Positions 31,235 through 40,032 are shown, numbered from the stretch's first letter. The stretch is 64,000 nt of DNA from JALZHR01 sp036388475 (GCA_036388475.1 DASVRT010000041.1:1-64000), one strand, 5' to 3'. A program made the numbers and translations. Notes: generated by a model from the letters alone, not told the origin.

Positions 31235-33085
31235 TTAATTTTCCGCGTTAAGCATATTCGCCTTCTCCATCTCGTATTTCATCCGCGCCCATTCGATTTG
31301 CTCTCCGACCAATCGGTCGCGCAATTCGAAATCGCCCGTTTGTTCGGCGTTGACGAGTTCCTGGCTTATCTCTAAAATCCGATTTGCGATTGCCATACCT
31401 CTGAGGGTAAACACGCATTTTTCGGCTTCGGCTAAAATCTCGTCTATCGCCTCGTCAGGCTCGCGCGGCGGCTCCGACATTAAAAGGAGCGGCAAAACTT
31501 CTTCGACCTGTAAATCATCGGAAACTAAATTTTCCAGGTTTTCCGCCGTAAACTGTTTGCCGTTCCGCTGGATTGTCAAAAGAGCGCGAAATACGGAAGC
31601 GGTCGCCAGCGCTTCGAAATCCGTCTCTTCGAGCTGCGGCAGAATAATTTCGCGCAGCTCACCGTCGTGAATAATAAATTCCAGAAGACGCTGTTCGGCA
31701 ACCGTCAGGCGAGCCTGCATCGTGCGCGAGACGGTTTTGCGAATCGTGCCCGCGTCGACGTGCGCGCCGAGCTTGACCGTCTTCCACAAATCGCGTTTCA
31801 AAACCGCGTCTTCGACCCGCAGATAATTCATTGCCTGGTCGAAAGATTCGCGTTTCTGAATCGAATTGCGTACAGCCGAAATTACGGGCAGCACATCCTC
31901 GATTGCGTCAGCCTTTTGCTTCGGCAATGCGAGATTGCGCTCCCGCGTCGCATTTTCCAGAACGAATTGGAGATAGGGGAAAGCGTTGCCTCTTTGAATA
32001 TTATATGCTTCGACGTCGTTTGCGCGGATAAAATCGTCTGGGTCTTGCCCGTTCGGTAAAACTAAAACTTTAATCTCGAAGTCTTCCGCCAACAGAGTTT
32101 CGATAGCACGTCTCGCCGCTTTCACGCCAGCACTATCTCCATCATAGTTCACAACTATTTTACGCGCAAACCTGCCCAGAAGTTTCGCTTGTTGTTGAGT
32201 GAAAGCCGTTCCGAGACTGGCGACCGCGTTATGCACGCCCGCCTGATACAAAGCGATTAAATCCAGGTAGCCTTCGACCAGAATCGCAAACTTTTTGCGC
32301 CGAATATCTTCTTTATCCTGAAAAAGCCCGTACAGGTGCTCGCCTTTGATGTAAGCCGGAGTTTCTGGCGAATTCAGATATTTCGGCTCGCCTTTATCGA
32401 GAATGCGCGCGCCGAAAGCAATCGCTTTTCCGTTGACGTCGAGCACAGGGAACATTACGCGCCCGCGAAAACGGTCGTAAACGCGTTTTTTTTCCTCGTT
32501 AATGCTGACTAAACCGCTCTGCTCGATTAATTTTTCGTCCGCGCCTTTTGATTTCAGAAAAGACATCAGCGCGTCCCAACTGTCGGGCGCGTAACCGATG
32601 CGAAAAACTTTTCGGGTTTCTTCCGAAATGCCGCGTTTTTCCAGATATTCGCGCGCCTGTTTGCCGCTCGGTTCCTGCAAATGATTTTCCCAGAATTCGA
32701 GCGCGAATTGATTCAGCTCGATAACGGCGTCGGCGATTTTCTTTTCGGTTTCTTTTTTCTTTTTGACCTGCTCGAATTTTTTATCGTCAACCTGCACGGG
32801 CAAGGGAACGCCCGACACTTCCGCGACTTTTTTTATCGCTTCGGGAAACGAAAGACCTTCGAGCTCCATTAAAAAACTGAAGGCATTGCCGCCTTTTCCG
32901 CAACCGAAACATTTGTAAAAACCTTTCGCCGGATTGACGGAAAACGAAGGTGTTTTTTCCTGGTGAAAAGGACAGCAGCCCATCCAGTTCGCGCCTTTTT
33001 TCTTGAGCGGCGCGTAGGGTTCGATAATCCGCACGAGGTCGGCGCGTTGTTTCAGCTCATCAATGAAAGATTCTTCAAAGCGCAT
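31235..33085 (-). CDS. dnaG: DNA primase
   Basis: Primase makes RNA primers for replication. The 616-residue protein has the CHC2 zinc-binding domain at its N-terminus (MGCCPFHQEKTPSFSV, then FYKCFGCGKGGNAFSF). The RNA polymerase core follows: YDRFRGRVMFPVLD, AFGARILD, then the TOPRIM domain with ILVEGYLDLIALYQ, VASLGTAF and VNYDGDSAGVKAARRAIE, giving the Glu and DxD metal ligands. The C-terminal DnaB-interaction region (EQRLLEFIIHDGELREIILP) is present. ATG 33085 directly abuts the stop codon of the preceding gene, indicating translational coupling. Confidence 0.96.
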   Translation of the reverse strand: MRFEESFIDELKQRADLVRIIEPYAPLKKKGANWMGCCPFHQEKTPSFSVNPAKGFYKCFGCGKGGNAFSFLMELEGLSFPEAIKKVAEVSGVPLPVQVDDKKFEQVKKKKETEKKIADAVIELNQFALEFWENHLQEPSGKQAREYLEKRGISEETRKVFRIGYAPDSWDALMSFLKSKGADEKLIEQSGLVSINEEKKRVYDRFRGRVMFPVLDVNGKAIAFGARILDKGEPKYLNSPETPAYIKGEHLYGLFQDKEDIRRKKFAILVEGYLDLIALYQAGVHNAVASLGTAFTQQQAKLLGRFARKIVVNYDGDSAGVKAARRAIETLLAEDFEIKVLVLPNGQDPDDFIRANDVEAYNIQRGNAFPYLQFVLENATRERNLALPKQKADAIEDVLPVISAVRNSIQKRESFDQAMNYLRVEDAVLKRDLWKTVKLGAHVDAGTIRKTVSRTMQARLTVAEQRLLEFIIHDGELREIILPQLEETDFEALATASVFRALLTIQRNGKQFTAENLENLVSDDLQVEEVLPLLLMSEPPREPDEAIDEILAEAEKCVFTLRGMAIANRILEISQELVNAEQTGDFELRDRLVGEQIEWARMKYEMEKANMLNAEN

Positions 33086-33769
33086 CTAGTTTCGTTTTCT
33101 CGGCTGGTTACGCGGCACGAGCCAATATTCTACATAAGTGTCGGAGTTATTACGAACGTGAAAGAATCTTAAACGGCTCGGCGCTATTTCGCGAAACTCA
33201 TTTAATAATTCTTTTTTTCGGTTGCCGAAATCTTTCGGAGATTTTGCGCGAATGACAAGATGCCCGCGAATGTCGGGATTTTCCCTCAAAATTTCCGAGA
33301 ATCTTATTATCAAGTCTCCCGGACAGATTTCGTCGGCATCAAACTCGCTGTAAATATTGAAAGGTTTGGTAATTGGCAAAGAATTCCAACCTAAATCGGA
33401 AGTATCAGGTAAACTCGCGCCCGCCGGAATCAGCCGGAACTGAATTTTCAGTTTTTCCGAATTTTCGCCGCGAATTATCGTCATAAGGGACGAGTCAAAC
33501 CTTCTGACCTTCATCCAGCCGCGCAGCCAGCTTCGATATCTGAAACTCTGCCGGATAGCTTCCTTTTTACCATTAATAACGGCGTAGCCGGTTGCCGCCG
33601 GGTCGTTTCGCAGGGCAACGAAAAAATTATCTAATCTTGCCAGAAAATCATCACAGGGTATTTCACCGAATTCATCAACCAAAACAGACTCAGACTTTTC
33701 CTGCCCGAAGCAAACTTGAAACGAAACGAATAAAAACAACAATGCGAGAAATACTTTCAGCGGTTTCAT
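33086..33769 (-). CDS. secreted protein of unknown function upstream of dnaG
   Basis: This protein has 227 residues starting at ATG 33769 with a clear signal peptide (VFLALLFLFVSFQVCFGQ). The mature part contains VLVDEFGEIPCDDFLARLDN, FFVALRNDPAATGYAVING, and later ICPGDLIIRFSEILRENPDI with RGHLVIRAKSPKDFGNRKKE. The two halves look like a repeated layout: 'C-x-D-x(2)-A/I-R...N-x(2-4)-G-x-x-V-I', with an Asp-Glu-Ile-Cys in each half. I do not recognise a family. Its stop codon is immediately followed by the dnaG start, so it belongs to the dnaG-rpoD transcription unit, although a replication role for an exported protein is unlikely. Confidence 0.75.
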   Translation of the reverse strand: MKPLKVFLALLFLFVSFQVCFGQEKSESVLVDEFGEIPCDDFLARLDNFFVALRNDPAATGYAVINGKKEAIRQSFRYRSWLRGWMKVRRFDSSLMTIIRGENSEKLKIQFRLIPAGASLPDTSDLGWNSLPITKPFNIYSEFDADEICPGDLIIRFSEILRENPDIRGHLVIRAKSPKDFGNRKKELLNEFREIAPSRLRFFHVRNNSDTYVEYWLVPRNQPRKRN

Positions 33770-33828
33770 AGATTTTTTCGGCGGAGGCTTTGGCTCAGAC
33801 GCATTATAACGCAAACCCGTATTTTAGA

Positions 33829-34770
33829 TTAATAATTTACGTTTTTCGTCAAAACTTTATCTTCGGCGAAAAATACTTTTTTTACGGCGCGAATCGTGTT
33901 GCAGTGAATCTCGACCGTGTCGTTTATGTCAAGCGCATAGCCGCCGCTCATCGTCGTTACGATTGGAACTTCGCGCTCGGCGGCAAACTGTAAAACCATC
34001 TCGTCGCGCCGGCGCAAGCCTTCTTTGGTCAGTTTCAAACGTCCGAGCTTGTCTTTTTCAAACGGGTCGGCTCCGCCGAGATAGAAAACGATGTCGGGAT
34101 TGTGCAGAAAAATGCGCGGCAAAGCTTCGTGCAGGATTTCGAGAAATTCCCGGTCGCCGGTGCCGTCCGGAAGCTCAAGGTCAAGTGTCGATTGCTCTTT
34201 GTGAAGCGGATAATTCTTCGCGCCGTGCATCGAAAAAGTGAAAACGCTTTTATCCGTCTGAAAGATAAACGCCGTTCCGTTGCCCTGATGAACGTCGCAG
34301 TCAACGATTAAAAATCTTTCCGCCAGCTTTTCTTTTTGTAAAACTCTGATAGCGACGGCGACGTCATTCAAAACGCAGAAACCTTCGCCTCTATCGGGAA
34401 AAGCGTGATGAGTCCCGCCCGCCAGATTTGACGCGACGCTGTTTGATAGAGCGCGGCGCGCGGCGCTGAGGGTGCCTGAACAAGCCAGAAAAGAACGGCG
34501 CACGAGCGATTTCGACCACGGCAAGCCGAGCTTGCGGATTTCCTTCGCCGTCAATTCGCCGTTAATCAAACGCGTCACGTAATCTTCGGTGTGAACGAGC
34601 CGGACATCTTCGACGGCGGCGGGCTGCGGCTCGCTGATTTCCTCTTTTTGCAGAGTGCCTTCGGCGAGCAATTTGTCTCTGACCAATTCAAATTTTTTAA
34701 TCGGGAAAACGTGACCTTCGCCGATGTCGGCGTAATAATACGGCGAATAGAAAATTCGGTAAGAGTGCAT
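33829..34770 (-). CDS. histone-deacetylase-family protein (AcuC/HdaH-like)
   Basis: This is a zinc-dependent deacetylase fold of 313 residues. Visible landmarks are the paired histidines in LAGGTHHAFPDRGEGFCVLN, zinc ligands in FLIVDCDVHQGNGTA, the FSMHGAKNYP segment, FYLGGADPFEKDKLG with the second Asp, and MSGGYALDI. Bacterial members deacetylate acetyl-lysine (AcuC), acetylpolyamines or acetoin-related substrates; the real substrate cannot be told. The start is ATG 34770. It lies alone between the dnaG unit and the FtsB-like gene, with a structured spacer upstream. Confidence 0.9.
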   Translation of the reverse strand: MHSYRIFYSPYYYADIGEGHVFPIKKFELVRDKLLAEGTLQKEEISEPQPAAVEDVRLVHTEDYVTRLINGELTAKEIRKLGLPWSKSLVRRSFLACSGTLSAARRALSNSVASNLAGGTHHAFPDRGEGFCVLNDVAVAIRVLQKEKLAERFLIVDCDVHQGNGTAFIFQTDKSVFTFSMHGAKNYPLHKEQSTLDLELPDGTGDREFLEILHEALPRIFLHNPDIVFYLGGADPFEKDKLGRLKLTKEGLRRRDEMVLQFAAEREVPIVTTMSGGYALDINDTVEIHCNTIRAVKKVFFAEDKVLTKNVNY

Positions 34771-34799
34771 TGAGAAATTTTAGCGCGAAGCCGCAGAGA

Positions 34800-35015
34800 A
34801 GAAAAATTGTCCACAGATAGACACGTATGGACACGGATAAAGATTTATAATTCGTAATTCGTAATTGATTTAAGGAAGGTGGTGCGGCTCGTGTTCGGGA
34901 AACACGAGCCGCGAAATTGGCGGAAGGGACAAACTGTTGGCAACGCGGAGCAGATAGGCAAAAGGCAGTTGTTTTACGGGCAGGTAGTGTGCTGACGAAT
35001 TAGACACTCCGCGAG
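34800..35015. other. structured spacer with two strong inverted repeats
   Basis: The spacer holds a short word repeat (TTCGTAATTCGTAATTG, about 34850-34870). It then holds GCGGCTCGTGTT and AACACGAGCCGC (12 pairs, loop CGGGA or similar, about 34884-34913). A further inverted repeat, CGAATTAGAC with GTCTAATTCG (about 34996-35025), runs into the FtsB-like stop codon. Neither hairpin has a T-run. In between, AAACTG/CAGTTGTTT can also pair. No open frame is convincing. It could be a REP-like element or a processed 3' RNA. Confidence 0.5.
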
Positions 35016-35016
35016 T

Positions 35017-35388
35017 CTAATTCGCCGGCACGAGAACTTTTTCATTCGGACGACTCATTCCCAGACGGCGCGCCTCGCGCTCAATCATAGTTTTGTCGGT
35101 CTTAATCTGTTGAATCTCGTCTTGCAGTACCGAGTTTTCGGTTGTCAATTGATTAACATTTGTATTCAGAACCTGATGCTGGTCGATTTCCGCGCTCAAT
35201 TCGCTGTAGGCGCGAAGGTTGACGGTTAAACAAATCATCGAACTCAAGGCGACAACCACGGCAAAGCCGAGCCACGAATTTGCCTTCTCGCGTTTCGCGG
35301 ATTGTGGACGCGTCCGCGGGCGCGCGTTTTTGGCTGGAATAAACACTGCGTTTGAATTATCCCAATAAGTAGTTGCGACCTTGCTCAA
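35017..35388 (-). CDS. FtsB/DivIC-like septum formation initiator
   Basis: This is a 123-residue bitopic membrane protein. A basic cytoplasmic N-terminus (NARPRTRPQSAKREKANS) leads to one transmembrane helix (WLGFAVVVALSSMICLTV). A periplasmic coiled coil follows (YSELSAEIDQHQVLNTNVNQ, LTTENSVLQDEIQQIKTDK) and then the family ending EREARRLGMSRPNEKVLVP. FtsB-type proteins link the divisome subcomplexes. I start at TTG 35388 because GGAGGTG stands four to five bases upstream; an ATG at 35406 lacks such a site. The start overlaps the end of the phosphohexomutase gene by 32 bases, so translation is probably coupled. Confidence 0.82.
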   Translation of the reverse strand: MSKVATTYWDNSNAVFIPAKNARPRTRPQSAKREKANSWLGFAVVVALSSMICLTVNLRAYSELSAEIDQHQVLNTNVNQLTTENSVLQDEIQQIKTDKTMIEREARRLGMSRPNEKVLVPAN

Positions 35389-36748
35389 GCAGCACCTCCA
35401 AATCATCCTGAGTATCAGCTTCGGCGTAAATACGGACGAGCGGTTCGGTTCCCGAAGGACGCATCAGCATCCAGCTTCCGTCGGTGAAGATAAATTTCAC
35501 ACCGTCCATCCGGTTTATCTTTTCAATCTTGTGCGCGCCGATTTCCGTCGGTTCCTGCGCCAGTTTTTCTTTCAGCTTTTCGGCAATTTCCGGCGTTAAT
35601 TTCACCCCGATTCTGCCCGCTTCAAGCCGTCCGACTCTTTCAAATATTTCGTTTAACTGCGCCGTTAAACTTTTCTGTCTGACCGTTACCGCTTCGACCG
35701 CTAAAAGACACGCTAAAATTCCGTCTTTTTCAGGGTAATGCCCGCGGATTGAGAGACCGGCGGATTCTTCGCCGCCCAGAATAATCTCGTCTCTGTTTAT
35801 CAATTCGCCGATGTATTTAAAGCCGACCGGCGTTTCGTAGACTTTCAAATTTCTGCTTTCGGCAACGCGGTCAACCAAGTGCGATGTCGCAACGCTGCGG
35901 GCAATTCCGAGATTCCAGCCGCGTGATTCCGCCAGATAATCGAATAAAATTGCAATGAGCTGGTTCGGCTCGATAAAAGTGCCGTCGCTGTCCAGCACGC
36001 CGAATCTGTCGCCGTCGCCGTCGGTCGCTACTCCGAGCAGACAACCGTTTTTCAAAACCGTCTCACGCAGCTCGTCCAGATGACTCGCGCCCGGTTCGGG
36101 CGAGCGCCCGCCGAATGTGACGTCGCGCCAATCGTGAATAGTTTCGACCTCTAAACCGTTGTCGCGCAGAATCTTATCCAGATAACCGCGACCCGTTCCC
36201 CAGAGCGCGTCGTAAGCGAATTTGCCTTTGCCTGCCGCGATAAGGTCGAAGCGAATTTTTGTTTTCAAATCGTCCAGATAAGCCGGACGCGCATCGTATC
36301 TTTCAATCGTTCCGCCGTCTGCGTCTGCGACTTGCGGCGTGTTTTGGATGATTTCTTCAATCCGTTTTGTAATCTCCGGCAGCGCCGGCGCGCCGTCCGC
36401 GGTCGAAAACTTGATGCCCTGATATTCGGGCGGATTATGCGAAGCCGTAAAATTTATTCCGCCTGCGGCTTTTTCCCGGCGAATCGCGTGGGAGATGGTC
36501 GGCGTCGGCGTCGGATTTTCACAGAGCAGAACACGAAACCCTTTTTGCCTGGCAATCTCGGCGGCGATGGCGGTGAATTTTTCGCCCATAAAGCGCGAAT
36601 CGTGTCCGACAATCAATATCTGCGGTTCGTCGCCGAAACTTTCTTTCAAGTGCTGGCAGATTGCTTCCGTTACTTTCCTGACATTCGCAAAGGTGAATTC
36701 GTCGGCTATGATAGCTCTCCAACCGGATGTCCCGAAGCGAATGGTCAT
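35357..36748 (-). CDS. phosphohexomutase (phosphoglucomutase/phosphomannomutase family)
   Basis: This alpha-D-phosphohexomutase has 463 residues. It has the opening MTIRFGTSGWRAIIADEFTF, the phosphoserine loop GINFTASHNPPEYQGIKF, the metal loop LGVATDGDGDRFGVLD, sugar-binding GGEESAGLSIRG and phosphate-binding MRPSGTEPLVRIY. The overall sequence fits the phosphoglucomutase/phosphomannomutase group rather than GlmM, which is encoded elsewhere in the window. It would supply glucose-1-phosphate or mannose-1-phosphate for glycan synthesis; sugar specificity is not resolved. It is the first gene of a unit with the FtsB-like gene. Confidence 0.9.
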   Translation of the reverse strand: MTIRFGTSGWRAIIADEFTFANVRKVTEAICQHLKESFGDEPQILIVGHDSRFMGEKFTAIAAEIARQKGFRVLLCENPTPTPTISHAIRREKAAGGINFTASHNPPEYQGIKFSTADGAPALPEITKRIEEIIQNTPQVADADGGTIERYDARPAYLDDLKTKIRFDLIAAGKGKFAYDALWGTGRGYLDKILRDNGLEVETIHDWRDVTFGGRSPEPGASHLDELRETVLKNGCLLGVATDGDGDRFGVLDSDGTFIEPNQLIAILFDYLAESRGWNLGIARSVATSHLVDRVAESRNLKVYETPVGFKYIGELINRDEIILGGEESAGLSIRGHYPEKDGILACLLAVEAVTVRQKSLTAQLNEIFERVGRLEAGRIGVKLTPEIAEKLKEKLAQEPTEIGAHKIEKINRMDGVKFIFTDGSWMLMRPSGTEPLVRIYAEADTQDDLEVLLEQGRNYLLG

Positions 36749-37061
36749 AATTTTACTTGCGAAAGTATTTCTGCTGCTTCCCTTTTAGTTCACCGCTTTG
36801 TACTGCTATTTTAGTGGACTTGCTTGAAACCTGGAATTTTTACTAGTATTACCTTGAAGGTGAAACAAAATTTAGCATAATGGAAAACTCTTTGTAAAGA
36901 AATTTCTTGAAAGGCTAAACCCTTTACTTTCAACACATTGCTAAAAACCCTTCAAGTAGATGTTAAGCTGACTGCTTAAAGATGAACAAAAGGTGAACGA
37001 AAATCCGCAAATAATGCAAACCTCGTATTTACTTAGATAATACGATAAATATTTAAATAAT

Positions 37062-37087
37062 AACTTTTCCACAGATGTGGAAAAGTT
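37062..37087. promoter_or_regulatory. perfect inverted repeat of TTTTCCACA (head-to-head DnaA-box-like)
   Basis: AACTTTTCCACA and TGTGGAAAAGTT are perfect 12-base inverse complements separated by GA. Each half contains TTTTCCACA, one base from the TTATCCACA DnaA box. It may be an operator or a DnaA-binding pair; no cluster of further boxes is visible, so I do not call an origin. Confidence 0.55.
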
Positions 37088-37296
37088 AAGCAAAGGTTTA
37101 AATTGAAATCGACTTTTGTGTAAAAAATAATGGCAAGCACGGTATCTTTTTTGTGTCAAAAAGTTCAAAACGGAGTGCTGATAAAGAATTTGTATCAAAC
37201 TGCTACAATTCCCGCGCGTGCGGCTTAATTTAAAAAAGCCCGTAAACCTTCAAAACAAACGAGTTATTTTGAATTCTCCAATGGCATAATTATTGC

Positions 37297-37314
37297 TAAC
37301 TATATTAATAGTTA
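37297..37314. promoter_or_regulatory. palindrome TAACTAT-ATTA-ATAGTTA, candidate operator
   Basis: This is a perfect 7-base inverted repeat with a four-base spacer, 150 bases upstream of the radical SAM start. Its size and symmetry suit a dimeric helix-turn-helix regulator; the regulator is unknown. Confidence 0.5.
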
Positions 37315-37464
37315 AAGATGTTCTACTTCGCTCATTCATAATAACTTAATCAAGTGGAATTTAGTTTGCTCAGGCAAAACAGGCATTGTTGTATATAAGC
37401 GCGAGTGAGATTGAACATTAAATAAATTTTTTACACAGAAGCTTTCTTTCGGAGAAAAGAGAAT

Positions 37465-39498
37465 ATGAGACCTATTAAACACGTCGAAAAAGGATTAACC
37501 GTTGTCGCCGGCGGAATTTTTAATGCTATCCGCGCCATCAATCAATATAAACCGAATCCGTCATTTACACCGAAATGGTCGGACAAACCGATGTTAAAGT
37601 CGTGGCAGAAATCGAAACCGACGCTCGGTTTTCCGCGCACCACCGACAGCTTGTGCCCGAACTGTGTCATTGAGGCACGCGAGCAAATTTTAAGCGGCGA
37701 CCGCGAAGTGGCAACGCTCATTAACGAAAAAGTCGGCGAAATCAAAGCGCAGATTATCGAACGCGACGGTCAAATCTGGATGATTAAAGATTGCCCGGAA
37801 CACGGACACTTTGAAGATTTGATGGCGATTGATTCGGCATTTTTGAAACATATCGAAGATTTATTTCCCGGTCGCGACATTCAATCGCACAACGACGAAA
37901 AACTTCACAATCACGGAACTTCTTCAATCAAATACGGGCGCGGCGCGGTTTTAACGGTTGATTTGACGAATCGCTGCAATATGATGTGCGACCCGTGTTT
38001 TATGGATGCCAACCAGGTCGGCTTCGTTCACGAGCTTTCGATGGAAGACGTGAAGGAAATTCTCGACAACGCAATTCAAATCAAACCGCGGCGTCAGATG
38101 TCGGTGCAGTATTCAGGCGGCGAACCGACGCTTTCGCCGTATTTTCTCGAAGCGGTTCGATATGCACGCAAAGTCGGCTACAACTCGGTGCAGGCGGCGA
38201 CTAACGGCATTGAGTTCGCCAAATCTAAAGAATTCTGCCGCGAGGCTGCCGAAGCCGGACTTCGTTTCGTCTATCTGCAATTTGACGGAATCGGCAACGA
38301 TGCCAACTCGCACCGTCAAATCGGCAATTTGTTCGACGTAAAACTACGCGCCATCAACAATCTGCACGAAGCGGGCGTTGACATCATTCTCGTGACGACA
38401 TTGGTTAACGGTATTAATAATGACCAGGTCGGCTCGATTATTCGTTTCGCACTGGACAATCCGAAAAAGATTTCGTTTATCGCCTTCCAGCCGGTTTCGT
38501 TTACCGGACGCGACGAGCACATTACCGAGCAGCGCCGCTTGCAGCAGCGCTACACGCTGTCGCACTTGGCGCAGGACGTGCAGAAACAGGTCGGAATCAC
38601 CGAGCCGACGCGCGATTGGTTTCCGCTCAGCTTAATGGGCGCGTTTGCCGATTTCGCCGACGTGGTTCACGGACCGGAAGCCGAATGGGGACAGGTTTCC
38701 TGCGGCTGCCACCCGAACTGCGGCGTCGGAACCGCCGTGATGGTCAATAAGGAAACGAAGGAAATGGCGCCGGTTCCGCAATTTCTGAACATTCAGGGAC
38801 TCGTGACGGATATGAAGCACATCACCGACACGAATCGCGGAAAATGGTTCTCGAATGTTTTGATGGGCTTGGCGTTGTTAAAAAACTACAATCCTTACGG
38901 CTCGCCGAAAAGCTTAACGCTCGGCGGAATTTTGAAGAAATTCGATAAATCATTCGGCTTGAGCGGAAAGGATTACGGTAAAGTCGGTCCCGACCGCACG
39001 ATTGAAGACATCGAAAAACGTCGTCAAGACCCTTGGAACTTCCTTTTCATCGCGGGAATGTGGTTTCAAGACCTTTTCAATTACGATTTCCGCCGCACGG
39101 AAATGTGCATTATTCCCTACGGCACGCAGGAAGGCGAAATTTCGTTCTGCGCTTACAATACGGGCATCGGCTGGCGCAATATCATCGAGCATATGCACCA
39201 GAACGCGACGGTCGCGCAGTGGTATAAAGACCACGGTCGTCACGAAGTTTTCGCGCGCGGTAAGGAAGTCGAGCTTGGCGACAAATCGCACAATATGATT
39301 TTGAACGAAGTCGACCTTTCGCGTCCGAACAAGCCGGAAATGGAAGGACCGAAAACCGCTGCCGAAGAAATGCAGATGATGCGCAAGCTTTATCAGCAGA
39401 TGGTGATGGAAAAGAACAACATCAAGGGCGAAAGCCTCGTCCAAATCGGCGGCATCAAGCGCGAGAAAAAAGATAAAACCGAAACGGCTCAGGCGTAG
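37465..39498 (+). CDS. radical SAM protein of the MJ0619/tetraether-lipid-synthase (Tes) type
   Basis: This protein has 677 residues. Before the SAM domain is an N-terminal Cys module: LCPNCVIEAREQI (Cys64, Cys67), then WMIKDCPEHGHFEDLM. The cluster motif VDLTNRCNMMCDPCFMDANQ gives Cys171, Cys175 and Cys178, and SVQYSGGEPTLSPYFLEAVR is the SAM-contact strand. A second Cys-rich block (VSCGCHPNCGVGTAVMV) and further Cys in MCIIPYG and ISFCAYNTG suggest extra Fe-S clusters. This layout matches MJ0619-type proteins, which include archaeal tetraether lipid synthase and related bacterial proteins joining lipid tails. Acidobacteria make membrane-spanning iso-diabolic acid lipids, so that role is an attractive inference. 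Confidence 0.82.
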   Translation: MRPIKHVEKGLTVVAGGIFNAIRAINQYKPNPSFTPKWSDKPMLKSWQKSKPTLGFPRTTDSLCPNCVIEAREQILSGDREVATLINEKVGEIKAQIIERDGQIWMIKDCPEHGHFEDLMAIDSAFLKHIEDLFPGRDIQSHNDEKLHNHGTSSIKYGRGAVLTVDLTNRCNMMCDPCFMDANQVGFVHELSMEDVKEILDNAIQIKPRRQMSVQYSGGEPTLSPYFLEAVRYARKVGYNSVQAATNGIEFAKSKEFCREAAEAGLRFVYLQFDGIGNDANSHRQIGNLFDVKLRAINNLHEAGVDIILVTTLVNGINNDQVGSIIRFALDNPKKISFIAFQPVSFTGRDEHITEQRRLQQRYTLSHLAQDVQKQVGITEPTRDWFPLSLMGAFADFADVVHGPEAEWGQVSCGCHPNCGVGTAVMVNKETKEMAPVPQFLNIQGLVTDMKHITDTNRGKWFSNVLMGLALLKNYNPYGSPKSLTLGGILKKFDKSFGLSGKDYGKVGPDRTIEDIEKRRQDPWNFLFIAGMWFQDLFNYDFRRTEMCIIPYGTQEGEISFCAYNTGIGWRNIIEHMHQNATVAQWYKDHGRHEVFARGKEVELGDKSHNMILNEVDLSRPNKPEMEGPKTAAEEMQMMRKLYQQMVMEKNNIKGESLVQIGGIKREKKDKTETAQA

Positions 39499-39519
39499 TC
39501 CGCCGGTAATGCAAAACGC

Positions 39520-39572
39520 AAAATGCAGAGTGCAAAATGGAAGAAGTAATTTCATTTTGCACTCTGCATTTT
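39520..39572. terminator. 20-bp perfect hairpin with T-run between convergent genes
   Basis: Positions 39520-39539 and 39553-39572 are perfect inverse complements (words AAAATGCAGAG and TGCAAAATG), with a 13-base loop and a following T-run. The hairpin lies between the radical SAM gene and the convergent XRE gene and belongs by sequence to the word-repeat class, here acting as a terminator. Confidence 0.85.
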
Positions 39573-39581
39573 TTTTGCAAG

Positions 39582-39932
39582 CTATTTCAATCGCATCTCG
39601 TCAAGCATTTCTTCGAGTTTGCCGAGCTTTTCCACCGGAATATCTTTGACCAGCTCGCTGAAGGTTTTGCCCGCGCCGTATTTGCGCAAGGTGTTCAGCG
39701 CGTGATTTTCGGAAATCTGCGTTTTGCTGCCGGCTTTCCACTCGAATAAATCGCCCGGCGTGCAGTTGAGCAGGACGCAAATCTTTTCGACGTAGACGGT
39801 TTTGATGGTGGTCATATAACCGTTCAGCATTTTGCTCGCCGTCGAACGATTGATGCCGTTTTTCGCCAGAAAATCGGTCGGATTTTCGATGCCGCGCAAG
39901 GCAAAAATTGTTTTCGGATTGAATATAAGCAT
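39582..39932 (-). CDS. XRE-family (Cro/CI-type) regulator
   Basis: This 116-residue DNA-binding protein has an atypical Cro/CI helix-turn-helix at about 5-65: IFALRGIENPTDFLAKNG, INRSTASKMLNGYM (recognition helix region), then VEKICVLLNCTPGDLFEW. That last segment is the common ending of HTH_26-type domains. The C-terminal 45 residues (HALNTLRKYGAGKTFSEL, KLGKLEEMLDEMRLK) look helical and may mediate dimerisation. The start is ATG 39932. It is convergent with the radical SAM gene, and the 21-bp array lies upstream of it, so the array may overlap its promoter. Confidence 0.8.
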   Translation of the reverse strand: MLIFNPKTIFALRGIENPTDFLAKNGINRSTASKMLNGYMTTIKTVYVEKICVLLNCTPGDLFEWKAGSKTQISENHALNTLRKYGAGKTFSELVKDIPVEKLGKLEEMLDEMRLK

Positions 39933-40032
39933 ATGTTAACCTCGATTCGTTTCAAAGATAGATGATTTTTCAGAAAAGAATTTTATATTTCCGGAAATAA
40001 TATAGCAAATAACAGAAACGCCGGTAAGTTTC

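Larger units (their letters stand above)
36749..37464. other. 716-bp AT-rich regulatory region upstream of the Tes-like gene
   Basis: This divergent spacer is markedly AT-rich compared with its surroundings and contains no believable gene (a minus-strand open frame at 36941-37198 has non-coding composition). It holds two perfect inverted repeats, at 37062-37087 and 37297-37314, described separately. The length and the palindromes suggest a heavily regulated promoter for the gene at 37465. Confidence 0.6.

Noticed and set aside
37062..37087. Origin of replication at the TTTTCCACA inverted repeat
   Set aside because: Only two DnaA-like boxes are present, and no dnaA, dnaN, gyrB, parAB or rpmH is in the window; dnaG/rpoD are not origin markers.
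36941..37198. 85-codon minus-strand frame in the AT-rich leader
   Set aside because: Its composition (Phe/Tyr/Leu/Ser-rich) reflects A+T content, it has no ribosome site, and it overlaps a palindrome likely to be regulatory.
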